Below are positions 33,207 through 39,187 of a stretch of DNA of 39,187 nt, one piece after another (within the stretch, counting starts at the first letter, position 1; every line of letters begins with the position of its first letter). This DNA is from an uncultured Clostridia bacterium (GTDB taxonomy: Bacteria > Bacillota > Clostridia > Christensenellales > UBA1242), in the NCBI GenBank assembly GCA_944384425.1, contig CALWTI010000004.1, forward strand, positions 1-39,187, written 5' to 3'. The notes under the pieces were generated by a model. The model did no database searches and was not told where the DNA came from. It saw only the letters and a list, made by a program, of their open reading frames with translations. The translations under genes and the position numbers were made by a program.

Positions 33207-35285
33207 TTAGATAGGGCATTCAAGCCAATATCTTATTGGCTCTCCCCCATCTAATGGCGTAAAATCATAATACAAAAAATCTCCAAAACGAGCAACATTG
33301 GCATCTTTAACAATTATCACTCTTGGTGGTAAATCTGGATCATTTTCCTGAAACGATATTATGTATGTGTATTGTCCTTTATTTACTTTTGAAAGTTTGT
33401 TGTCACCAAATATACCAAATTCCCCACTATATGTACTATAAATGTAATTATTGTTTATTTCTATATTAGGAGTTCTATAATAACTACCTACACTTGATTT
33501 TTTTAGTGGATTCATAGTCGTTGAATTTGTACCATCGCAAATAAATATTTTATCATTTTGAAGAAAATATGTATTTCCGTTATATTCGCCTAACAACTCA
33601 AAATCACCTTCTGCAATCAAATCTTCAACTATTACATAATTATCTATTATGCTTTTATATAAATCTACACCATTCATTGAAAAGTATAATACACCATTCG
33701 AATCTAAACAATAAAAATTGACATCATTTATGTATCCAACATCATATTCTATACCCATATAATAAGGCGAATCCAGCCTATCCAATTCTCGTAAATAATA
33801 GGTTCTAATCTCTTCAAAAAAAGCATAGCCTCCATTTATAAATTTTACAACTCCATCTACTTCCAAGTTAATTAAATTTCCCGATTCAAAATCTATAACG
33901 TCAATATAAGTTTTATTATAATAATTTTTTTCATTGTATAAATATATCTTATTATCATACACATGTATATTATTTGAGTTATAACTTGAGTCATAATGAC
34001 GAGTAAGCGTAAATTGTTTAGTTTCTCCTGTTGCTTCATTTTTTACATCTAAAATAAGACCATTTAACATATAAGAATAACCATTTTTATAAGTCCTACC
34101 ATCTATAACGGTTTCTTTTTCAAAATTTATACTTTCTAGACATGAAAGATCTGACATTTTAAAAAAATCTATACCTTCTGATTTGAGCATTGCAATTTTG
34201 TTGTCCTGTGTCAAAAATAATTCCTCATTCATCATTTTGTCCATCAATTGTTTGTCTGGGTTTTTTATTTGTTTGGGTTCTTCAATTAAATAGTCAACAA
34301 ATGCATCAACATCTTGGTCGTTTGTTTCAATGCCCCAATAATCATAGCTAATTAAATTTTCGTTTATTTCAGGTTTTTCTTGTAAAAATTTTACAGAAGT
34401 AGTCATGTCCGTATGCTTATTGTCATCTTTATTTTTTATTTTTATTTCTATTGTCATTGACCTAAAACACGACTGCTCTATTATAACCTTTCCAGAAATT
34501 GCTTTACGAAAAATTATATTTTCTTTTGCCGTTTCTGTAAGGTCTTTTGTTATATAATCCTTTTTTAATTCAAAATAATATCCATAATTTGTCTTTCTAA
34601 TATAACTTATTGCATCATCAATATTTAAATTCAAATCATAATCATCATTATAATATTCACTAAATGATTTGAGTTGTTGATCAAGCAAATCTGACAAATT
34701 GTTTATAGTTGTTGGTTTTACATATTTTCTTTTACAATATCCATGTCCTGGAGAATATTTTATACTTGTATCATTAGCGATAAGTTGCTTATAGTAGTAA
34801 AAATCTGATGTATTGTATGCATAAACTTTGCCATCTTCCAAATATCCTTGTAGTTTTATGTCATCAGGACCTAAATCAAATTCAATATTATAATAATTAT
34901 CTTTTAATAAAGAGTTCTCCATGCTTTGGTTAATCAAATACAAATATCTATCCTGGCATATTGCTGGCATAATCACAAAGGTCATTAAAAGTATAATAGT
35001 TGTAACTAAAACAAATGTTACACTGCTAAATATAATTGTTTTTAATGTATTGTGTGATATACTAAACTTTATGCTTTTTGGCGTTTCCCCAACCAAATCT
35101 TTCATTGAGATATTTAGCACTTTGCATAGTGGCTCCAAATAATCCAAAGCTGGAATACTTAAGCCCCTTTCCCACTTGCTTATAAGTTTGTTAGAAATAT
35201 GCATAGCACTTGCCAATTCTTCTTGAGTCATATTTCTTTTTTGCCGATATTTTTTTATTTTTGAACCAATATTTTCTAAATCCAT
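33207..35285 (-). CDS. membrane-anchored XRE-family regulator with large extracytoplasmic domain
   Basis: The 692-residue protein has an N-terminal XRE helix-turn-helix (about 6-61, QEELASAMHISNKLISKWERG), a single membrane helix (about 82-108) and a 580-residue region predicted to be outside the cell. The distal half has repeated short beta-strand phrases (for example NIHVYDNKIYLYNEKNY, VLYFSMNGVDLY, NTYFLQNDKIFICDG) reminiscent of a beta-propeller sensor. This suggests a one-component system that binds DNA inside and senses something outside; ligand and targets are unknown. GGAG precedes ATG 35285. I see no inverted copy of the gene's own operator, so autoregulation is not shown. Confidence 0.8.
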   Translation of the reverse strand: MDLENIGSKIKKYRQKRNMTQEELASAMHISNKLISKWERGLSIPALDYLEPLCKVLNISMKDLVGETPKSIKFSISHNTLKTIIFSSVTFVLVTTIILLMTFVIMPAICQDRYLYLINQSMENSLLKDNYYNIEFDLGPDDIKLQGYLEDGKVYAYNTSDFYYYKQLIANDTSIKYSPGHGYCKRKYVKPTTINNLSDLLDQQLKSFSEYYNDDYDLNLNIDDAISYIRKTNYGYYFELKKDYITKDLTETAKENIIFRKAISGKVIIEQSCFRSMTIEIKIKNKDDNKHTDMTTSVKFLQEKPEINENLISYDYWGIETNDQDVDAFVDYLIEEPKQIKNPDKQLMDKMMNEELFLTQDNKIAMLKSEGIDFFKMSDLSCLESINFEKETVIDGRTYKNGYSYMLNGLILDVKNEATGETKQFTLTRHYDSSYNSNNIHVYDNKIYLYNEKNYYNKTYIDVIDFESGNLINLEVDGVVKFINGGYAFFEEIRTYYLRELDRLDSPYYMGIEYDVGYINDVNFYCLDSNGVLYFSMNGVDLYKSIIDNYVIVEDLIAEGDFELLGEYNGNTYFLQNDKIFICDGTNSTTMNPLKKSSVGSYYRTPNIEINNNYIYSTYSGEFGIFGDNKLSKVNKGQYTYIISFQENDPDLPPRVIIVKDANVARFGDFLYYDFTPLDGGEPIRYWLECPI

Positions 35286-35680
35286 ACTATCTCCAAATAT
35301 ATAAACAATTTTAATATATCAAAACAAAACAAAAATTTCAAAAAAAACCGCTCCACAATTCGTGGAATATTATAATTATTTGAATTTATTCTATAAAAAA
35401 TATCTTTTTTTATTATTTTATATTTTTTTCATTATATTTTTGAATTTCTTCAAGTTTTTTAAAAATTAAGATTTTCTATAATCATTTTGCTTCCATTAAA
35501 AGTTTACTAAAAAACAAAGTCATATGTCAATAATGTGACAATAATTTGCTTTTAAGCGTATATAAACATTGTTTGTATACTATAACAATATTTTTAAATA
35601 ATATTGACATTATGTATTAAATTTGTTTATACTATCAAAGATGAATAAATGAAATTCAAATTTTTATTTAGGAGGGAAAA
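35286..35680. other. 395-base AT-rich divergent promoter region
   Basis: No gene is seen here. The left end carries the ribosome binding site and a likely promoter (TTGTTT with TTATAT at 17 bases) of the XRE membrane regulator. The right end carries the promoter of the zinc-ribbon gene. The middle is very AT-rich, with long A and T tracts and one short dyad, TCCAC/GTGGA, near 35352. It could be a curved regulatory region, but no repeated operator stands out. Confidence 0.6.
35604..35633 (+). promoter_or_regulatory. strong promoter of the zinc-ribbon membrane protein gene
   Basis: Perfect TTGACA (35604-35609) is followed 18 bases later by TATACT (35628-35633). GGAGGG and ATG 35681 lie downstream. 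Confidence 0.75.
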
Positions 35681-35988
35681 ATGTATTGTCCAAAATGTGG
35701 AGGCGAAGTTAGTGAAGAGGCAGATGTTTGTGTTCACTGTGGTTGCTCTTTAAACAAAACACCAAAGAATTTAATGAACCAAAAACTGGAATAGGTGTTG
35801 TTATGGCATTGTTTTTGGGACTTATTGGCTTAATAATTGGTCTTTTGATTTACCCTACTGGCACAGTAGCTAGACGAACATTTATTAAAGCATGGTGCAT
35901 AACATACGCTGTTGTTTTTGGCGTCGCTATACTTTTTATGATTATCGTAATCGCAGCACTCGGCCCATCACTTGCTTATTATTATTAA
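35681..35988 (+). CDS. zinc-ribbon membrane protein encoded in two frames (candidate -1 frameshift)
   Basis: ATG 35681, with GGAGGG just before it, opens a zinc ribbon MYCPKCGGEVSEEADVCVHC whose cysteines C3, C6, C17 and C20 are complete. That frame stops at TAG 35792. The -1 frame continues with EPKTGIGVVMALFLGLIGLI and two membrane helices to 35988. Clostridial relatives recalled from memory are single proteins with exactly this order. The two frames meet at TTTAAAC (35749-35755) in the phase required for -1 slippage. The shifted product would be 102 residues and the unshifted one 37. A simple frameshift mutation or sequencing error gives the same picture. Confidence 0.7.
35749..35755 (+). 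promoter_or_regulatory. candidate -1 ribosomal frameshift slippery heptamer TTTAAAC
   Basis: The zero frame reads T-TTA-AAC, so both tRNAs could re-pair on TTT-AAA one base back. This is the X-XXY-YYZ form used by many viruses. A weak stem, AACACC (35758-35763) with GGTGTT (35794-35799), lies just downstream and encloses almost all of the zero-frame stop. No strong pseudoknot is evident by eye. Confidence 0.5.
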
Positions 35989-36012
35989 AATATCAAGTTT
36001 ATTACCTAACAG

Positions 36013-36047
36013 AAAAAACACTTTAACCAAAAGTTAAAGTGTTTTTT
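36013..36047. terminator. bidirectional intrinsic terminator
   Basis: Arms 36013-36027 and 36033-36047 form a perfect 15-bp stem (core CACTTTAAC) with loop CAAAA and A/T flanks. It separates the zinc-ribbon gene from the convergent small XRE gene. Confidence 0.92.
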
Positions 36048-36052
36048 TATTT

Positions 36053-36286
36053 CTAATCGTCAATATTTTTAAACATTTCATCAGAAAAAAATTCTTCTAA
36101 CGACAAACCCAACGTTGAGCATATTTGATAAATAGTGTCAGTACTTACTCTTTTCTTGCGAATATTTATAACATCATTTACAGTTGTTCTTGGCACTCCA
36201 CCCGCCTTGTATAAGTAATACTGAGTAAGATTTCTTTCTGATAACAAATTCTGCACTCTTTTACCAATTGCTTCAACTAATTTCAT
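36053..36286 (-). CDS. small XRE-family DNA-binding protein
   Basis: The 77-residue protein is essentially one helix-turn-helix domain: NLTQYYLYKAGGVPRTTVNDVINIR (about 19-43), then TDTIYQICSTLGLSLEEFF. Such proteins are usually dimeric repressors. AGGAG precedes the ATG, and TATAAT (36325-36320) lies upstream. That -10 overlaps the first of three GTTC-N8-GAAC-type sites shared with the divergent SLOG gene, which makes this protein the likely binder of those sites and probably a self-repressor (inference). Confidence 0.88.
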   Translation of the reverse strand: MKLVEAIGKRVQNLLSERNLTQYYLYKAGGVPRTTVNDVINIRKKRVSTDTIYQICSTLGLSLEEFFSDEMFKNIDD

Positions 36287-36305
36287 AATTACTCCTAACT
36301 ATATT

Positions 36306-36422
36306 GTTCGCTATATAGAATTATAAAATTATTTGAAAAATATTCCGTTCGCCATTAAGAACGCTTTGCTTTTTTTATTCATTGATGCTATTATTCTTTA
36401 TATGTTGTTCGCTATACGGAAC
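36306..36422. promoter_or_regulatory. three-site operator-like array between XRE and SLOG genes
   Basis: Three 16-base sites share the form GTTC-N8-GAA(C/T): 36306-36321, 36347-36362 and 36407-36422. Sites 2 and 3 are perfect GTTC/GAAC dyads and sites 1 and 3 share GTTCGCTATA. Start-to-start distances are 41 and 60 bases, close to whole numbers of helical turns. Site 1 overlaps the XRE -10 box and site 3 lies just before the SLOG ribosome binding site. Confidence 0.75.
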
Positions 36423-36437
36423 GCATATGGAGTAATA

Positions 36438-36992
36438 ATGGATAAATTGGTTGCCTGTTTCATTGGTCATAGAAACGCAAAACTTAACAATGATAAAAAA
36501 TTAAAATTAAAAATGCTTATTGAAAATTTGATTGTTAATGAAAATGTTTATATATTTTTATTTGGCAGTCATAGCGATTTTGATTACTTATGTCATAAAA
36601 TTGTTACAGAACTTAAAGAAAAATACTGTTATATCCAAAGAAAATGTTATACTTGTAAAAATGAATGTTGCACATTAGAAAACGAAAGAGAGCGTTGGGA
36701 AAAAATTTATAGTTGCTTTGCAAATAAAAAAGTCCATTTGCTTGGCTTTGAACAAGAAGTTGAATTCAAAGGCAAATGGGCTGCTGGCAAGGCTAGTTAT
36801 GTTGAAAGGAATAAAGCAATGGTAGAAGATAGTGATTTTTGCATATTTTTCTATGATAAAGATTACAAACCCAAGGAACGAAAATATACTAAAAAAAGTT
36901 TTGCAACATACCAACCCAAATCTGGAACGGCACTTGCATATAAATATGCTAAACAAAAAAACAAAAAAATTATAAACATTTATGACTATTGA
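36438..36992 (+). CDS. SLOG-superfamily (DUF1273/YpsA-like) protein with Cys cluster
   Basis: From ATG 36438, with GGAG five bases upstream, this is a 184-residue Rossmann-like protein. It has CFIGHR (7-12), LFGSHSDFD (41-49), YVERNKAMVEDSDFCIFFYD (121-140) and SGTALAYKYAKQKNKKIINI (162-181). This is the layout of SLOG proteins of the DUF1273/YpsA kind, which bind nucleotide-like ligands. It also has a cysteine-rich insert, C64, C70, C73, C77 and C78, which may bind zinc. A longer in-frame start at 36333 would run through the operator sites and lacks a ribosome binding site. It is divergent from, and probably controlled by, the small XRE protein. Confidence 0.75.
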   Translation: MDKLVACFIGHRNAKLNNDKKLKLKMLIENLIVNENVYIFLFGSHSDFDYLCHKIVTELKEKYCYIQRKCYTCKNECCTLENERERWEKIYSCFANKKVHLLGFEQEVEFKGKWAAGKASYVERNKAMVEDSDFCIFFYDKDYKPKERKYTKKSFATYQPKSGTALAYKYAKQKNKKIINIYDY

Positions 36993-37100
36993 TTGTTTAA
37001 ATTTATTTGCAAAATAGCATTGTGTAATAAGATTTTGATGAATGTGCCTTGTAATTATTTGGTATTATTTCAAGATATAAGATATAGAGTTTTTCAGTAT

Positions 37101-38009
37101 TTACATCTTTATTTGTTTAATCGTGTCTTTTATGCAATCAATACTTTTGTTTAATCTATCACGCTCGATGCTTGAAAGTTCAAGTGGCAATATTTGTTTT
37201 ATTCCACTTTTACCTATTATCGCTGGCATTCCAAAATATACATCATTTTCTTCATTGTAAGCTGACACGGTCATAATCTCGTTCGTATCACCTAGTATTG
37301 CGTTTGTTATATTGGTTAAACACATACCAATGCCGTAACTTGTATTGCCCTTTTTGTTGATGATGTCATAAGCACTGTTTCGAACATCATACAAAATTCT
37401 TGAACAATCATCTTCTGACAAATAGTCTGTCGCTTTGTTGAGTCCTATTATTGCATTGCTCCAAGGCACAAACTCACTGTCTCCATGCTCACCAATGACA
37501 TAGGCATGGATATTTTTTGGACTTATTTTGAGCGTATCACCAATAAGACATCTAAGCCTTGCCGTATCTAACACTGTGCCACTGCCAATGACTTTATGAT
37601 AATCAAAGCCTGAAAGTTTTTTTGTTATGTATGTCATAACATCAAGCGGATTTGTTGCGATTAAAAATATACCATCAAATGATGTCTTTTTTATTTCGTC
37701 AATTATACTTTTATATACCGCATAATTTTTGTTTATTAAGTCACGCCTAGTTTCTCCAACATTTTGATTTTTTCCAGCACATATGCAAACAATGTTGGCA
37801 TCACCACAATCAGAGTATTCTCCTGCGCGAACTTTGATTCGATTTGAATTATATGTTGCTGCATGCGTCAAATCCATCGCTTCACCAACTGCTTTATCTT
37901 TCAAAACATCAATCAATACAATTTCATCAACTTTGTTTTTTGTTGTGACAAGTGAAAAGGCATAGCTCATGCCGACATTACCACAACCAACAATAACTAC
38001 TTTATTCAT
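37101..38009 (-). CDS. ldh: L-lactate dehydrogenase
   Basis: The 302-residue NAD-dependent enzyme interconverts pyruvate and lactate. GCGNVGMSYA near the N-terminus binds the cofactor. AGKNQNVGETRRD carries Q82, the residue that selects lactate over malate, and catalytic R88. D148, R151 and H175 (GEHGDSEF) complete the active site. Gln rather than Arg at the selectivity position favours lactate over malate dehydrogenase. GTGAGG precedes the ATG. It appears to be a single gene, which suits a fermentative anaerobe. Confidence 0.93.
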   Translation of the reverse strand: MNKVVIVGCGNVGMSYAFSLVTTKNKVDEIVLIDVLKDKAVGEAMDLTHAATYNSNRIKVRAGEYSDCGDANIVCICAGKNQNVGETRRDLINKNYAVYKSIIDEIKKTSFDGIFLIATNPLDVMTYITKKLSGFDYHKVIGSGTVLDTARLRCLIGDTLKISPKNIHAYVIGEHGDSEFVPWSNAIIGLNKATDYLSEDDCSRILYDVRNSAYDIINKKGNTSYGIGMCLTNITNAILGDTNEIMTVSAYNEENDVYFGMPAIIGKSGIKQILPLELSSIERDRLNKSIDCIKDTIKQIKM

Positions 38010-38051
38010 ATTTACCTCACAAGTTTAGTGTAAAAAATTATCAAAAATATG

Positions 38052-38507
38052 TCAAACATCAAAACTAAGTAATTTAAAATTTGCACCGCGTTTTGACAAA
38101 ACATCAATGCTATCAACAATGGCGTAGTAAATGTCTTCTGCACTACTATTTTTTATATCAAAAACAACAACAACTACGCCATTTTTTTGTGAAAAATCAA
38201 GTGCTGAATACATTGAATTTCTTATCTCGCTTGGCAAGCCACATGCAACAATTGACATATATGTTCTTGGCACTGCCAGTGCGTCAATGAATTTTTTTGT
38301 TGACGAAGAAGAAAAGTTTTCTCTTTTGTGCGTGACAAAAGTTAGCGGAGCTTCTATTTCAAGAAATTTTTCTTGCAAGTCCTCCTCTACTTCATCAAAA
38401 TCATTTATGACCATCATATATATATTTTCTGGCATATTTTCCTTATAAGTAAAACCACTTAAAATGAACAAACTAAATACAAATAAAACACAAAATATTT
38501 TTTTCAT
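38052..38507 (-). CDS. secreted protein of unknown function
   Basis: The 151-residue protein has an N-terminal signal sequence (about 1-20, ending near GFTYKEN) and a compact alpha/beta-looking domain. The C-terminal stretch NGVVVVVFDIKNSSAEDIYYAI, followed by LSKRGANFKLLS, faintly recalls the last strands of polysaccharide-deacetylase folds, but none of the catalytic motifs are present, so no function is assigned. No clear Shine-Dalgarno is seen. It starts 12 bases after the GtrA gene and is probably co-transcribed with it. Confidence 0.65.
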   Translation of the reverse strand: MKKIFCVLFVFSLFILSGFTYKENMPENIYMMVINDFDEVEEDLQEKFLEIEAPLTFVTHKRENFSSSSTKKFIDALAVPRTYMSIVACGLPSEIRNSMYSALDFSQKNGVVVVVFDIKNSSAEDIYYAIVDSIDVLSKRGANFKLLSFDV

Positions 38508-38519
38508 ATAAATATTTTG

Positions 38520-39032
38520 CTAATTATCTTGGTTTTTAATCTTTTTTTCGCGAAAAACAAAATATTTGCTATAAAAAAACTCAGTGACAAAATTTATGAG
38601 CATTGTCAGAGCTTCTATCCATAGACCATACCAACCCGCTTTTTCTAGTGCAATTCCCCACCATGTTGATGCTGGAATAAAGACTATGTAATAGCACAAA
38701 ACTTTGAGCATGGCAATTGGCACATTGTTTGACGACTTGAATGTAAATTTTCTATTGAATGTGAAATTCCATATAACCGAAAGTGTTATTGCAATCAAGT
38801 TACTTGGCCAGTGCGTTAGCCCACATACTTCATAAAGCAATGTGTATGTGCCAAACTGAATAACCCCCGCAGATATTGAAAAAAGCAAAAATTTAAGTGC
38901 TTGCAACAAGTCTTTTTTGATATTTTTCTTTTTTTCATCATTTGCTGATTTTTCATCGACTAAACTTTGTTGTTTGTCTTGTGTATCAATTTGTATGTCC
39001 TTATTTGTTTGTGTTTCCATATTTTTGTCCAT
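38520..39032 (-). CDS. GtrA family membrane protein
   Basis: From ATG 39032 the protein is 170 residues: a charged Asp/Lys/Gln-rich N-terminus of about 43 residues, then four membrane helices with the GtrA signature WNFTFNRKFTF and a second FFYSKYFVF at the end. GtrA proteins are thought to flip or pass undecaprenyl-linked sugars across the membrane for surface glycan modification. An in-frame start at 39050 lacks support. The promoter lies eight bases before ATG 39032 and no Shine-Dalgarno is seen, so the transcript may be leaderless. Confidence 0.9.
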   Translation of the reverse strand: MDKNMETQTNKDIQIDTQDKQQSLVDEKSANDEKKKNIKKDLLQALKFLLFSISAGVIQFGTYTLLYEVCGLTHWPSNLIAITLSVIWNFTFNRKFTFKSSNNVPIAMLKVLCYYIVFIPASTWWGIALEKAGWYGLWIEALTMLINFVTEFFYSKYFVFREKKIKNQDN

Positions 39033-39040
39033 ATGACAGT

Positions 39041-39069
39041 AATATAACATTAAAACATAAATTTTACAA
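39041..39069 (-). promoter_or_regulatory. promoter predicting a near-leaderless gtrA-like mRNA
   Basis: Minus-strand TTGTAA (39069-39064) and TATATT (39046-39041) have a 17-base spacer. Eight bases separate the -10 from ATG 39032. Confidence 0.45.
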
Positions 39070-39079
39070 ATAAATAGTA

Positions 39080-39110
39080 AAAAAAAAGACAGCTACAATT
39101 TGTAACTGTC
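39080..39110 (-). terminator. intrinsic terminator of the gene entering from the right edge
   Basis: On the minus strand GACAG/CTGTC (39088-39092 with 39106-39110) and an inner TACA/TGTA form a hairpin with one mismatch, followed by a run of T. Confidence 0.8.
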
Positions 39111-39125
39111 TAAACTATATTTTTT

Positions 39126-39185
39126 TTATTTTGCTATTACTCTAACAATTTTCTTGTCGCCACTTTTTGAAACTTTGACATCACC
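39126..39185 (-). CDS. C-terminal end of an unidentified gene
   Basis: One minus-strand frame reads GDVKVSKSGDKKIVRVIAK and stops at TAA 39128-39126, just before a terminator. The other two frames stop too, but this one alone has a protein-like composition and ends 16 bases from the terminator hairpin. Nineteen residues are too few to name a family. The gene continues past the right edge. Confidence 0.55.
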   Translation of the reverse strand, partial: GDVKVSKSGDKKIVRVIAK

Positions 39186-39187
39186 CT

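Noticed and set aside
35340-35365. Short TCCAC/GTGGA dyad as terminator or operator
   Set aside because: The stem is only five base pairs, has no partner copy and lies in very AT-rich DNA.
36333-36437. Longer N-terminus for the SLOG protein starting at 36333
   Set aside because: It would be translated from the operator and promoter region, has no Shine-Dalgarno, and the SLOG domain begins right after ATG 36438 with GGAG upstream.
37101-38009. Malate dehydrogenase
   Set aside because: The substrate-selecting residue is Gln (Q82), as in lactate dehydrogenases, rather than Arg.

Overview
The window looks like chromosome from a low-GC, endospore-forming member of the Bacillota, most likely an uncultured clostridium-like lineage. 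The evidence is AT-rich DNA, strong AGGAGG-type ribosome binding sites, a full-length SpoIVA with a sigma-E-like promoter, a dnaG-rpoD pair, a PASTA-bearing SpoVD/FtsI-type penicillin-binding protein, many short intrinsic terminators and several TTG starts. I see no phage, transposase, integrase or CRISPR genes.

Layout. 1-900: start of a 4Fe-4S ferredoxin leaving the window, and a TauE/SafE transporter encoded as two half-size genes. 955-4266: a 1103-residue surface protein with four jelly-roll-like modules, one membrane anchor and a long cytoplasmic coiled coil. 4298-12074 (minus): ferritin-like protein, ychF, cysS, a DUF2238-like membrane protein, a small membrane protein, tex and an amidohydrolase. 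12133-14487: dinB facing a lytic transglycosylase and a PAP2 phosphatase. 14488-15387: a 900-base gene-free stretch of hairpin-rich repeats, including two identical 79-bp copies. 15388-19325: spoIVA, a small HTH protein, a D-Ala-D-Ala-type ligase, a small membrane protein and rnhA.

19368-30742 (minus) is one long cell-cycle block. In transcription order it runs yqeY, metallophosphoesterase, a giant CvpA-like protein, rsmH, an FtsL-like protein and the penicillin-binding protein. A terminator-like hairpin follows, then dnaG, rpoD and a coiled-coil zinc-ribbon protein. Division, wall synthesis, replication priming and primary sigma factor are therefore adjacent.

30905-39187 is more accessory: degV, a YwaF-like protein, a HIT protein, tRNA-Ser(GGA), a membrane-anchored XRE regulator with a large external domain, a zinc-ribbon membrane protein split at an exact TTTAAAC slippery heptamer, a divergent XRE/SLOG pair with three copies of a GTTC-N8-GAAC operator-like site, L-lactate dehydrogenase, a secreted hypothetical protein, a GtrA protein and the last codons of one further gene.

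The observations most worth following are: (1) the in-phase TTTAAAC heptamer joining the two halves of the zinc-ribbon protein; (2) two places where an intrinsic-terminator hairpin carries the next gene's Shine-Dalgarno in its 3' arm; (3) four genes whose promoters predict leaderless mRNAs; (4) the XRE operator array beside a cysteine-rich SLOG protein; (5) the repeat-built intergenic element after spoIVA; and (6) the repeat-containing CvpA-like protein overlapping rsmH.
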